Assembly (NCBI RefSeq): GCF_011075055.1
Contig: NC_058153.1
Location: forward strand, 5,518,001 to 5,582,000
Length of the DNA stretch: 64,000 nucleotides
Reading direction: 5' to 3'
Origin: Mangifera indica
Lineage: Eukaryota > Streptophyta > Magnoliopsida > Sapindales > Anacardiaceae
Under the pieces are notes generated by a model, which saw nothing but the letters and a program-made list of their open reading frames with translations, did no database searches and had not been told where the DNA came from. This document shows, piece after piece, positions 23,370 through 35,559 of the stretch. Within the stretch, counting starts at the first letter, position 1. Every line of letters begins with the position of its first letter. The translations under genes were made by a program, and so were the position numbers.

Positions 23370-23790
23370 TAAAATAGAACTTTAGCTATAACTTGATTAA
23401 CCAATCTCTTGTTTTAGAATTTTTAGGAAAAAATTTGAGTTTGAATCTCTATTATACTTGTGAAATTTTTATTTATCTGGTATAATAATTATAAGTCCAA
23501 TTATTATACTTTGAGTTTTTGTCCAACTAATATAAACAGTGTTTTCGATTACCAAAAAAAAAAATTAGGTTAACCAATCTCTTATTAACCTCCTTGATAA
23601 TAGACATCTTGACACCCTTGCCCTTGGGAAGTGATACTTTGACTTTGTTAATTTACCAATGGTAAACACATTGCCGAAACGAGTTGCAAACTCATGACCG
23701 GTATGGTCTCCAAGCTATTGTATGCTTCTCCTTGTTCTTGATTACTCCAACACAATCCCTATTCCTTCCACGCATGATGTTGTGAAATAA
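23370..23790 (-). pseudogene. 40S ribosomal protein S4 retropseudogene fragment, split by a SINE
   Basis: The minus strand reads, in shifting frames, RGRNRDCVGVIKNKEKH (near 23775-23720), GHEFATRFGNVFTIGK (near 23702-23650), LPKGKGVKMSIIKEV (near 23635-23590) and NKRLVNQ (23590-23570, continuing at 23410-23390 beyond the insertion). This is the order and wording of the C-terminal third of plant eS4. At least two frameshifts and the lack of introns mark it as a broken, probably retrocopied fragment. eS4 itself is a small-subunit ribosomal protein. Confidence 0.8.
23411..23569 (+). mobile_element. SINE-like insertion with poly-A tail and 14-bp target duplication
   Basis: A 159-bp segment ends in a run of about 11 A (23554-23564) and is flanked by exact 14-bp repeats ttaaccaatctctt (23397-23410 and 23570-23583). 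It contains gagtttgaatctc, a possible polymerase III B-box. The body (ttgtgaaatttttatttatc, tataagtccaattattatac) matches the segment at 45.3 kb. Small size, A-tail and long target duplication suit a LINE-mobilised SINE. Confidence 0.75.
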
Positions 23791-23799
23791 AAAAGGTTC

Positions 23800-26040
23800 A
23801 GTGTGATGAAGATTGAAATGAAGAAAAAAAAGGGTTACATTGAGAGGATGAGTAATAGATTGATGGAGATGTGAAACCCTAGATTTGAAAGCACATTGCC
23901 CACTCCTTTGAAGATGAAGATATAAAAAGAGAGTTAATTATAATTCAACTTTTGGTTATGTGAATAGGGAGATTTAAGTGTGAATGAGTTTTAATTCTAG
24001 CTTGGTTTTGCTTATTCTTAATAGAATTGTTTAATCTAGATGGGTTTTATGGTTTGAGTGTTGTTATCTCATTATATATTGATGTAAGCTCCTACATTTA
24101 TTTTGTAATGATATTTTTTCTCAGAGTAATACTATATATCTCTATTTTAAGTACACAAATAGGTATATACTTATATATGTTATTTTGTGATTAAATGTTA
24201 CTTTATCTTAAATTTAAAATCATTCAGTCATATAATAATATACATCAAATATATATCTATTTGTATACTCAAAGTATATAAACATAGTTTTATTGTTTTT
24301 CTAAATATATCTAAAGGTAATAGAAGAATTTAAGTTATGTCTACTTCAAGAATTAACAAGGGAATAGAATTAGTAATCTTACTTCCCTTGTTTACTCATT
24401 GGCCTTTATTCAATTCTATGAATATTCAATTACACAAAAATATGGGTGGGGATGGGGAATCCAATGAAATTGCTTTACTAACCATATTTTAAATTTAAAC
24501 GGTTTATTTTTCTTTTAATTTTTTTTATGTCAATGATTAATTATTTTATGATTTTGTAATTACTTAACTATAATTTCGCAAATATTGATATTGATTAAAA
24601 AGTTAACCGTTAACCACTATTGATCAACCATTAATAATCATTGACGATTGTCACCATCATTTATTGATGTTGATTAACCTCTAAATTTTTATTTTTTAGA
24701 TATAATAACTATATTTATTTAATGTAAAAAATAAAAAAAATTTAAAATATATATTAAATTTATTATTATTACTTATATAATTAGTTTTTTTATTATTATT
24801 GACACATAATTAATTTTTAATTTAAAAATTAATAATATAATTTTTAGCTTATATAGTATATTTTAATTGTAAGGGTACTCTTGTCCACATGCCTTCCATT
24901 TGATTCTGTATAGACAATATTTTAACTTACAAGTAAACAATGGAATTTCCATTTTCTTTTCTAGTTTTAATATAATTTTAGCATGACCTTAGTAATTATT
25001 TTTTCAATTTGTAAATGAAACAAAAACTAAATGTTGTTGTAGAGAAGCATAACAATTTCTAACTCAGGTTAAATGACAATCACTCACACTCGGATTTAAC
25101 CATTTGAAACGTGTTTCAAAATTTTTTTAATCATTTATGAAATGTGTCTGAAATGCGTTTTAAGCGACTAAGCTATTGCAAGTACTTTTGAAGAGTGGAT
25201 TTGTACCAAAATGAACTCAAGTTTGGGCTTTTTCAAGTTTGGCTTGACTTAAGGAGTGAACTCAACGAGTTTTCATAAAATCTAACTCAAGCTCGGTGTT
25301 ATTGTACAATATTAAATATATCTATTAAATTTAAGCTTATTAATTATCACTTTTTAAAATTTATGTTTTCCAATAAAAAAATATAAAGAAAAATTGAAAT
25401 GTGATGAGAAAGTAAAAAATTAATTTGGGAAGTGGTTGATATTCTTCTCACTCATTGTGAGACATTAAAAATTTGGTTGAATGTTTATTTATGGTGTGAA
25501 ATGAGTTGTTAAAAAAGATCTTTCCAATATAGGACTTAACGACCCACTTCTTCTATTAGAAATTTAAAAATAATATTTTGTAATTAAAACAAATTATATT
25601 AAACTCAAGCTAGATATATTTTTATAACTGTGACTAGAGTTTGAGCCATTGTAACTTATTTCGGGCTCAATTAAGTGAAGTTGGAAATCAAGTTTGGACA
25701 AACTTGTTTCGAGTTTAACCCTACTTATCATATTTCCTATGAAATATTTTCATATATTTACAAACACTTGCTAAAAAAATGAAGCAAAATTTATTTACTA
25801 GGATGAAAAATTTAATAAACTAGGACATAAAGAGAAATTATCCAAGATGGGGATAGTTTATCTGTCTATTATGGTCTCATGCTATTTTTTTCATTTGTGC
25901 ATAATCACTATTTGTATTTTCTTTCATAATATATTTTGTTTTTTAGAATGCTTAACAATAAAATATAGAATCTTTTATGAAATTTATGTTGAATTCTAAC
26001 CTTTCTTGGATTTGCCCTTCATTTTGTTTGTTTGTCTATG
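23800..26040. other. Long AT-rich intergenic stretch
   Basis: No coding frames of note. Simple AT-rich repeats dominate 24480-24870. Nothing else could be assigned. Confidence 0.5.
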
Positions 26041-26041
26041 A

Positions 26042-26617
26042 TTCAATTGTGAGACATTTGTGCCTATTGTATCTAATTCTAGAAACTCATATTCAATATG
26101 GTTCTCAGAAGCTTGGTTTCATAAAGCTTGTCTAGATTTGAGTCAGATAGGGACAAACAAGAATGTAATGTTAACAAGTACCTTACAATATATCTTCACA
26201 TCCCATGTTTTAGAAATATTGAATAGTTATGTGTTGGGTATTAATTGGCCTCTTAGAAAAACTATTTGGGAAGGTCTTATTGATACTGTCATTCAACTGC
26301 CAACACTAACTTGTGAGACAAACATAAATGTCAAGCATGGATAACAAAAAGTGAGAACACCTCATAAAGGCCAAGAAAATGCAGTTTTCAAATGCATTAA
26401 GTTGATAATGACACCTCTAATAGGAATTATTTCAAGTAAATATGAAATATATTTTAGCTCATCCTACATGGATGCATGGTGTTATCTGCTACATAAACCT
26501 TATCCTAGAACTAGAAGCCAATCTTTCATAATGGACCTCATGGCAAGAAATCTATCACAAATGGTGTATTGTATGAATGCATCAAATATGCCCAATTGCA
26601 GATATAGATTGCAATAA
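26042..26617 (+). pseudogene. Gene relic, possibly plant RIF1-like N-terminal region
   Basis: One frame stays open for about 190 codons apart from a single TAA at 26342-26344. It reads SIWFSEAWFHKACLDL, LNSYVLGINWPLRKTIWEG, then after the stop KGQENAVFKC, MTPLIGIISSK and DAWCYLLHK. The helical, Trp- and Leu-rich wording, and MTPLIG.. with .WCYLLHK in particular, recall plant proteins with a RIF1-type N-terminal repeat domain. That assignment is from memory of the family and is tentative. No start, no flanking exons and no C-terminal part are seen, so it is a fragment whatever its identity. Confidence 0.45.
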
Positions 26618-26639
26618 CTGAAAGACTAAAAGAGTGGAT

Positions 26640-27220
26640 AGTTGGTGTTGAAAATCTCATCCTATGTATTGTTATATGTCTGTCTTTTCTTGAATTCAAC
26701 TTAACTCAAAGGTAGAAAACTTCTAAATTAGAAGAAACTCTTGTGTCTCTTTATGCTTCTGTAAATAACTAAAAAGTTGAAAATTCCAGATCTAATAGGA
26801 GCAATTTCCTTGAGGGCTCTTGTTTAGTAATAAATAAGTATGCGTCTTAATGATTGTACTGCCATTGTTGTATCTAATATGAGGCTGATTCAAGTAACTA
26901 GAATTTGGATATTAATCTTTTATGTTAATCTAGTGATGTTGTGACATGTACCCTGGAGCATATCATGACTCATAAATAAGTTCAAGGTTGGACAAAACTA
27001 AACTTGATTATGGCTATAAAATTTTTGGTGATATCAACAATATCTTGGGACTTCATTTTGATTCACTATTTCTAATTCAACTTATTTTTTTCAGTCTTAT
27101 AATAACAATAAAAAAAAAATTTCTCCCAAGGCTTGATCTTAAACCAATATATCATATTTTTCCATCTAAAGTCTAATATCATGAGTGATCAACATTTTCT
27201 CACCCAATGTTTGATCTAAA
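26640..27220. other. Intergenic stretch, no gene seen
   Basis: AT-rich, probably an extension of the decayed relic upstream. No frame could be assigned. Confidence 0.4.
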
Positions 27221-27229
27221 AATAGATAA

Positions 27230-28041
27230 GGCCAAATGACTATTTCCCACCCAAGGTATGCTGTAATGACAAGTTTCCACCTTTTAACTATGGAAACCCC
27301 AAATACCCACCTATGACCGGTTAAATTTAACATAACCCTAACGCTTGAAAATTTTATTTCTTTTTGCCCCCCTAAACTTTAAAAACTAAAATTTTCTCTC
27401 AGCTTAAGTTTTAAAAAATAGCAGTTTTACCCTAGGGTTTGGTTTTGAAATCTCCGACGACCTCTCCGGCTCCATTGCCAATGACCTCTCCCTCCTGAAG
27501 CATCCTTTCTTTCTGACGATCTCTTTTCTCCCATTTGGAGGGTCAATCAATGTCGGAGACGCCTTGGGAGATGAAGAACTTCGAACTTCATCTTCCCAAA
27601 CGAAGACGACGACTTCGTCTTCATCTGGGAAGATGAAAAATTTGTCTTCCCTGACGAAGTTCTTCATCTGCCAAGGCGTCTCCGACGCCGATCAGTCCTT
27701 CAAATGGGAGGAAAAAGATCGCCAGAGGGAGAGGATGATTTGGGAGGAAGAGGTCGTCGGCAATGGAGCTAGAGATGTCGTCGGAGATTTCAAAACCAAA
27801 CCCTATGGTGAAACTGTCATTTTTTAAAACTTAGGCTAGGGGAAAATTTTGTTTTCAAAGTTTAGGGGGGTAAAAATAGATTATATTTTAGTTTATTTTT
27901 TAATATTATTGAGAAAATGATGATTTTACCCTTACCATCGTTATTTTTAACTGGCCATGGGTAGGTATTTGGTGTTTCCATAATTAAAGGGTAAAAACTT
28001 GTCATTACAACATACTTTGCCTGGGAAATAGTCGTTTGGCC
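27230..28041. mobile_element. Foldback MULE-type element, almost fully palindromic
   Basis: Starts ggccaaatgactatttccca and ends tgggaaatagtcgtttggcc. Perfect 9-bp flanking repeats aatagataa lie at 27221-27229 and 28042-28050. The two halves are inverted copies of each other nearly to the centre at about 27630: for example gttttgaaatctccgacgac on the left pairs with gtcgtcggagatttcaaaac on the right, and ggcgtctccgac and cttcatctgccaagg have inverse partners. No transposase. The interior is GC-richer and includes gene-like frames that are products of the palindrome. Confidence 0.88.
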
Positions 28042-28050
28042 AATAGATAA

Positions 28051-29115
28051 ATCATATTTTTTTATTTAAAATCTAACTTTACTAATAGAAATTGAATTAT
28101 AAAAGGGCATAATAGTTATTTTCATTTCCCAAAATTTAAAATAATTAAAATAATTTTTTCTTTTTTATTCTTCTTTTTCATTTTTGTTCTTCCATTTGTC
28201 GGCAACCAACCTCATAACTCCACCTATTTTGAGAGGCCACTCTTTCTTTATCTTCAGTATGACACGATCATCAATCTCACCCATACTCCATTTGATCTTG
28301 TCATCACCCTTGTGTTATGGCATCAATATGTTTTTTTTCCCACCAAGTTCATCAAACCTAAACACCATTTTGGTTGGCGATGCAACTTGCCACAATTTGC
28401 ATGAGCTTGTAATTGGAATGATTGGCCATAGGTTGTTGATTGGGAGGCTTTTATAAGTGACCAAGATGATTTTCATGACCTTATCGATTCCATGATAAAT
28501 GATGTCAGGATAGATTATTTCCTCTTATCTATCTAATACTTTTTAGGCACTTGTAAATCCATCATCGATAGTTGATTTGGGCACACACAAAGGGGCTTGT
28601 TCTAATCCATTATTTGATCCTTATATTGGTGTATACAAATCTTGATTGTTAACAGTGAGATCCTTCTTGATATCTAGACCACCCATGGTAGGGGATTGTT
28701 GGATGTTATATGAGCTCTTCATCATCCCCATGAACTTTATAGTAGAGTGATACCAACTAACTTCTTCTATAGTGAAGTTAGAATATGTTTTACATTTATA
28801 TTGTCTTTTTGATAGCCTTTCATGAGACATATAGATAAAGTTACTTCTAAAATAACATATAGATCAAAGTCGGGAAGTGGCTTAATTAAAAATGTCGTGT
28901 TGAATATTGCCTCAACATCATCTTAGCTAGAGATGTTTTGGGTCTTCCATTTGCACATATATGGAAAACTTGATAATGTCATCGACTCTACCAAACTTTT
29001 CAAATAATAAAACATCTCATATGTTTAGACTTGCAATTCTAAATTCAATATTGGGAGTTACCAAAATAGTGAAATTTATAGAGAAGAGTTTTCTTATCTT
29101 TGGATAGGTACACAC
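28051..29115. other. Intergenic stretch, no gene assigned
   Basis: AT-rich, with short frames on both strands that resemble nothing I recognise. Confidence 0.45.
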
Positions 29116-29162
29116 AACTTTTTGGTGCCACTCATTTATTTCTTATCCAATGGATTTGGCAG

Positions 29163-29345
29163 TTAGATTCCAAACCAAAACACCCATAGATATTTATTAA
29201 AACAAAAATCTCCAAGCTCGAGTAATTCTACAAGAATCACCATTTGATTGTCTATACCCAATATTGTAAAGTGCAAATAATATAACAATATCAGCTTTAT
29301 TTCGTCTTGGTTGTTGTCCTTCCAAGATTTTTCTATTAGGGCCAA
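29163..29345 (-). pseudogene. DUF1985-like relic in repeat unit 1
   Basis: About 60 codons containing IKLILLYYLHFTILG and, further on, FNKYLWVF. This lines up with VKLALLFYLHMGLLG and FNAYPWGV of the DUF1985 exon in the MULE at 5.6-14.9 kb. Too short and isolated to be functional; it suggests the tandem unit came from an old Ulp1-type MULE. Confidence 0.5.
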
Positions 29346-30923
29346 TACTAATGAGTATCAACAATCTATAAGACTTGTGATTATAGTAAAATTGAGTTAT
29401 TGCTCAATCCAATTTTTGTCCAAACATTGATATAGACATCAATGTATGTATATTCAGGAAACCCTAAAGTAAACACTAAATTTATGTCTCAACATCAAAG
29501 AGATATTATATAACAAAATGATCGAATTGTATGAGTAATGATATTGTTGAAAGGTTACAAGTTAACAACTAACACTTCTTTCGTTAGGTGGTCATGATGT
29601 TTTACTAGAAGTCAATCTTAGTTTGCAGCCAAACTAATGTTGTATCAAAAGCTCGATGCAAATCTGATCATTATTGACCTAACAAAGAGCTTATAGGTCA
29701 TACATTAAAAAAGTTAATCAAACTTTAGAAGTGTAGGATTATCTTAAATAAGTCTGGTTCAAAACCAAAATAGAGAATTTTGAGTTTTGGAAAGGCTTTT
29801 GGACTCGAAGTGAGATTTATTGCACCTAGGGACAAATGTAATAATCTAGAGGTGTTTGTATTTAAGTTAAATTATGGATATTAGGCCTTATCCAATTTAG
29901 TTAAAGACAAAATGTACAAGTGCGCATGGGAAAGTCACACCCGTACATGGCCAAGTTACACATTTACATGGGATAGTCAGATTTGCATGGCTAACCTTCT
30001 GGTACCACTTATTTATCTCTCATCTAATGTAATCGGCAATTAGATTCCAAACCAAAACTCCATAGATATTTATTAAAACAAAAATCTCCAAGCTCAAGGA
30101 AATTTACAAGAATCACTATTTGATTGTCTACATCCAATATTGTAAGGTGCAAATAATATAACAATATCAACTTCTTTTCATCTTAGTTATTGTCGTCCCA
30201 TGATTTTTCTATTAGGGTCAATACTGATGAGTATCAACAATCAATAAGACTTGTGATTATAGTAAAATTGAGTTGTTCTGTAATCTAATTTTTGTCCAAA
30301 CATTGATACAAACATCAGTGTATGAATATCGAGAGAACCCTATAGTAAATATTAAATTTATGTCTCAGCCTCCAAGAGATATTATATAATGAAATGATCG
30401 AATTGTACACATAAAAATATTGTTGAAAGGTTACAAGTCAATAACTAACACTCCTTTAGTCGGATGGTTATGATGTTTTACTAGAAGACAATCTTGGTTT
30501 ACACCCAGACCAATGTCGTATCAAAAGCTTGGCATAAATCTGATTATTATTGACTTAATAAAGAGCTTATAGATCATATACTAAAAGAGTTAATCAAACT
30601 TTAAAAGTGTAGAATTATCTTAGATGAGTCTGGTTCAAAACCAAAATAGAACATTTCAAGTTTTGGAAAGGTTTTTGGACTCGAAGTGTGATTTATTGCA
30701 CCTAGAAACCAAAGTGTAATAATCTTGAGGTTTTTGTGTTTAAGTTAAATTATAGATATTAGGCTTTCTCTAATTTGGATAAAGATAAAATCGATGTACA
30801 TGTGTGCATGGGAAAATCACTCCTATACATGGCCAAATCACACATTTTTACATGAGACAGTCACATTTACATGGCCAACCTTTTGGTACCACTAATTTAT
30901 TTCTCATCTAATGGAATCAATAG

Positions 30924-31106
30924 TTAGATTCCAAACCAAAACACCCATGAATATTTATTAAAACAAAAATCTCCAAGCTTAACTAAATCTATAAAAATCA
31001 CCATTTGATTGTTTACACCCAATATTGTAAGTTGCAAATAATATAACAACATTAGCTTCATTTCATCTTGATTATTGTTTTCCCATGATTTTTCTATTAG
31101 GGCCAA
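30924..31106 (-). pseudogene. DUF1985-like relic in repeat unit 3
   Basis: Homologous to the unit 1 relic (MKLMLLYYLQLTILG, FNKYSWVF), about 880 x 2 bases away. The same segment in unit 2 (about 30040-30225) is interrupted. Preserved residues match the DUF1985 core, but no gene can be built from them. Confidence 0.5.
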
Positions 31107-31760
31107 TACTGAGGAGTATCAACAATCTATAAGATTTGTGATCATAGTAAAATTGAGTTGTTGCTCAATCCAATTTTTGTCCAAACATTGATACATACAT
31201 CAGTGTATGTATATTGAGGAAACCCTAAGGTAAACACTAAATTCATGTCTCAACCTAAAAAAGATATTATATAATAGAATAATCAAATTGTATGAGTAAT
31301 GATATTGTTGAAAGGTTACAAGTTAATAACTAATATTCCTTTAGTTGGGTGGCCATGATGTTTTACTAGAAACCAATATTGATTTGCACTCAGACTCATG
31401 TCGTATCAAAAGCTCGATACGAATCTGATCATTATTGACCTAACGAAGAACTTATAGGTCATACATTAAAGGAGTTAATCAAACTTTAGAAGTGTAGGAT
31501 TATCCTAAATGAGTCTAGTTCGGAACCAAAATAGAGGATTTTGAGTTTTGGAAAGGTTTTTGGACTCGAAGTATGATTTATTGCACCTAGAGACCAAAAT
31601 GTAATAATCTTGAGGTGTTTGTATTTAAGTTAAATTATGGATATTGGGCTTTATCCAATTTAGATAGAGATAAAAATCAATGTACATATGTGCGTGGGAA
31701 AGTCACACTCGTAAATGCCCAAGTTACACATTAACATAGGATAGTCACACCCATACATAA

Positions 31761-33990
31761 CTTGTACATGGCAAAGTTACACTCATACATGAATATGGGT
31801 GTACATTATTCTTGGATAAGAATTATAAGTTATCTTTATCCACCCCAAAAGTCTAGAAAAATCACAAGTTGTATGAGATTGGATTTTGGTGATGTGAGAA
31901 CACACATCATAAATGTATGGTAGTATATGGTTTTTATACAAAGAGATATGCTTTTCAAAATTTCATAACCTTTTCTCCTATATATAGAACACACCTCATG
32001 CGTCTCAAACACCTAGTTGTGCATCACACTCTAGCAGGCTTTGGTGTATTAGTCGAAGCCTCCTAGAGTTTGTGTTTTGTGTAGATACCAAGATACGTAC
32101 CTATTATTAGGTTTGAGGGTGATTACAACCAATCTTGAAGTTTGTCAAAGTAAATGAGCCACCAAATGTAGGTATGAGTTCTTAGAACGCCCTATGGTTG
32201 TTTCCTATATTTGTGATTCAATATTCAATATGCAATTTTGTATGTTTGTTAAAAATTTTAAACAACGATTTCATTGCCAATAAAAAATGTAACACCCCAT
32301 TTTGCCTTAGCAGTAATTATTATTATCGTTATTATTTTTTCTTAATAAAGAAATGACAACAATATCCATAAAGTACAATTTGATGCTTATGAATAATCAT
32401 CAGGAAATATTTATTGGAAATCAATGAGTGTGCCAAAATATCCCAAAATAAATTCAGTAATTATAGATAATCAATAATTCTGAAATGCGTGAATTACATA
32501 AAGTAAATTATTATAATAATGAACAAAATAGAAACAAAAATGATTTTAGTTAAAAGCGCAACTCAACGTGCTGATCCACTCACCTTCTTGTCTGCCCCGT
32601 TGTTTTTCTTACCTGCAACACCCTAAAATAAATATATGAATTGTAAAACTTTGTTGGTCTTTATAATAAATTTAATATTCCTTATGAGCATCCTCGACAG
32701 AGTCTCACTGTCACATGTTTCCCTGATGCACTCAGCTAGACACCCGTCTTAGGTGCCTTTTATGCCATTGTATTGGAAGACATTAGTCTTAGATACTTTT
32801 TACTTCTTATTCCTCAATTTCGAACATCCATCATATATGTTGCTTACAAAATTATCATGTATCTAGTAAACTCTAATTTCCTATTAATTGAAACTAAGAC
32901 ATCTTATTAGTCAATTTGAACATTCTCAAGACCGGGATGTCTCGTCCACTAGTATTCAATTATAAGTTATACTATTTATAACTTTAATATAATTATATTA
33001 ATCTATACAATTTATCAATTAAATATAAAGAATGTTCACATAATTATTATTCAAGACAATAAGTTAATTTACTCATATAATCACCCAAAATCACCTAATA
33101 TTACATTCTATTCACTTAGAAAACCCAAGGATCCATCATTGGTGGCTAAGATTTATCTAAATGTTGCAGATGCATTGTAACGTGTGTTGATGTATGTACC
33201 ATATCCTAACTCCTAGAAGCAAATAAACATGTGTAGAATTCTTTCTTTTCTTTTCCCTTTTCTCCAAATAGTGATAAAATTCTTTTCCTTTTTTTTTTTT
33301 TTTTTAAACATTGCAGAGTTAGCTTCTTGGAGAAAGAAGACAATGATAGTTTCGCCCATGACAGGTGAACACGTCACATGGCTTGTGTGTGAGCTATATA
33401 ACCAACATATTTGGTGCTCGTTTGGCATGTGCGTAGCATCCATCATGGACACTATACGTTGGCAACAGAGCACTTGCTGATTAGGACACGATCTCTCTCT
33501 TCCTCTTTTTATATGCATATATATATCTACACATTAAAATTACATAACACACCATGACAATCATACTTTCTAAGAGATTCAGAATAGACATTCACAACAT
33601 TCTAGAGTTTAGACATCAAATTCTAGTGCAAAAGAATGGATTAATGGCCTACCTCTCCTTCGACGATTATGTCAGTCTTTGCATGGCAACGGTCTCCTTG
33701 GTGACTTCCTTCTTTGGCCCACAAATAGAAGGTCATTCCCTCTCCTTTACTGTGCAAGAAGAGGATTTTGAGAGTATTACAATATGCAATAGCGAAGAGG
33801 GAATTTTTTGTAAAAGGAAGCAAAGAAAAATATCATCCGAGAGGCTTCTAAAACTACCTCCTCTTTTTTATGTCATTTCTTTCAAAATACCTTCCAAGAG
33901 AGTGATACATGGCGAGCATTATCTAGCCAAGAGTAACAACCAAATTTGAAGAAGATGCATTATGCAAAGTTGGCAGAGAATTAACAGGAT
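31761..33990. other. Decayed LTR-like sequence and unassigned DNA
   Basis: A block at about 32095-32285 (gagggtgatta, gagccaccaaa, ccctatggttgtttcc) recurs at 34990-35200 and reads like part of a retrotransposon LTR. Next to it, tgtaacacccc at 32288 has the look of a gypsy-type LTR end. Segment 33230-33950 has open frames on both strands that match no family I know, and a poly-T run at about 33290-33305. Confidence 0.4.
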
Positions 33991-34010
33991 TTATATTCCT
34001 ATATCCTTCG

Positions 34011-34473
34011 GGGGTGTTTAGTTCCAGTTTTTGAAGATTGCCTTAGTAATCTATCTTTTATTCTCTTATTTGGTTTGTCAGTAATAAAATATTACAATAA
34101 TCTTCTATTACCAATGCTGATGTGACAGGTAATATAGGTGATAATCTAATTACCATATTCACCTTAAGTATTTAAAGATTATCGAGGTAATCTTGATTTT
34201 ATTATAATTATATTATTATTTATTAATTTTTTGAGACAAAAATAAATTTATTTTTAATTAATATGACAAATAATATAACAAATATTTAAAAATAATTATA
34301 TTCAAGGGCATTTAGTAATCTTTTATTACCTTTAACCAAACATAATAATTATTTATACCTATAAAATTTTATCAAACATAGTAATCATTTATACCTAGTA
34401 ATCTTTAAAGTAATCTATCTTCAAAGTAATCTTTCTATTTTGGTAATAAAACATTACACAAACTAAACGCCCC
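34011..34473 (+). mobile_element. MITE, copy A
   Basis: Ends ggggtgtttagtt and actaaacgcccc form short inverted repeats. Flanking ccttcgg (left) and ctttcgg (right) agree at 6 of 7 bases, a possible target duplication. The body (cagtaataaaatattac, cttctattaccaatgctgat, gtgacaggtaatat) is repeated in inverse orientation at 45.5-46.0 kb. No coding potential, so non-autonomous; a hAT-type origin would suit a 7-8 bp duplication but is unproven. Confidence 0.7.
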
Positions 34474-34687
34474 TTTCGGGTTTACTCTCAGATGTATACA
34501 ATTTTTGTATACGGGCACATACATACAATTAATACTTACAAAAATAATTGGATGACAAATGTAGCATTGAATGATAACGAAATGACCAAAATGTCCTTTA
34601 TAATTAATTTGAGAGTATTACAAAAGTTGTGTAACCTTCACGTGTATCTAGGTGTATGACTATTTAGAGGCTAAAATGGCCAATTTA

Positions 34688-35542
34688 CCCATAAGACATA
34701 GATATGATTGTGAAGGAGAAATGTGGTTGTAAATAAGGGAGAATGTACACCCATGCATGCTTATGCATCATGTAACAAACATGCACACTTGTAAGAAGGA
34801 AGTCATGCATAAGGAGAGAATGTATGATTGTGCACCCGATATCATATGATTGTACACTAAATAAAAATAAAATAAAGAAATGAAAAGTGTTGGGAATATT
34901 AAATTAAAGGATTCTTGAAGACATAAAGTCCAATTATGGAACTTTATAATTGTAGAACTCGAAGTACTTGCTTCGTGTGGATATTAAGGTGCATCCCTAC
35001 TCTTGGGTTCGAGGGTGATTGCAATCAATTTGGAAGTTTGTGAAATTAAAGGAGCCACCAAAGGTAGGTATAAGTTCAGGTTCTTAGAATACCCTATGGT
35101 TGTTTGCCATGTTTGTGATTATTCTTATGAGAGTGATCATAGTGAGGGTTATACGATTTTGTATGTTTTCTTTAAAATGTTTAAATGATGATTCTGGTGC
35201 CAATGAAGGTCGCATAACTTACACATGCATCAAGGTTTTCAACCATTTATAGGCCAAAATAACCAATTTACCCCTAGGATGTAGATACAATCATGAAGGA
35301 AAAGTGTGGTCATACATAAGGGAGGATGTACACTTATCCATGCCCACACATCATGTGACAAACATGTACACCTGTAAGATGGAAATCATGCATGGAGAAA
35401 GGATGTACGACAGTATCCCTAATAGTGTACAATCGTACAATGAAGAAAAATGATATGAAGAAATGATAAGTGTTAGGATTATAAAGTTGAAGGAATCCCA
35501 AAGACAAAATCACAATTATGGAAGTTTATAATGGTAGAACCT
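34688..35542. repeat. Imperfect direct duplication, period ~584 bp
   Basis: The block 34688-34960 (atgtacaccc, atcatgtaacaaacatg, taagaaggaagtcatgc, ataaagtccaattatgg) recurs at 35272-35542. Between them lies the LTR-like piece also found at 32.1 kb. It probably reflects nested or tandemly arranged LTR fragments. Confidence 0.65.
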
Positions 35543-35559
35543 TGGCTAATTGTAGAACC

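Larger units (their letters stand above)
29116..31760. repeat. Three tandem ~880-bp repeat units
   Basis: Unit starts, marked by ttttggtgcca / cttctggtacca / ttttggtacca, lie near 29118, 29996 and 30879, so the period is about 880 bases. Landmarks such as agattccaaaccaaaac, tttattaaaacaaaaatctcc, gtatcaacaatc and ttgttgaaaggttacaag recur in each. The units differ by scattered substitutions and small indels, so the array is not recent. On the minus strand each carries a DUF1985-like relic. Confidence 0.88.

Noticed and set aside
27404..27827. Two mirror-image 87-aa frames
   Set aside because: They are the two strands of a palindromic transposon, which explains their similarity without a gene.
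33554..33949. 131-aa open frame
   Set aside because: An ATG and a 131-codon frame exist, but there is no recognisable domain, no clear promoter and no orthologue I can recall; overlapping minus-strand frames point to chance.
35003..35188. Short frame with a coding-like look
   Set aside because: It lies in a repeat that also occurs at 32.1 kb and reads as LTR sequence.
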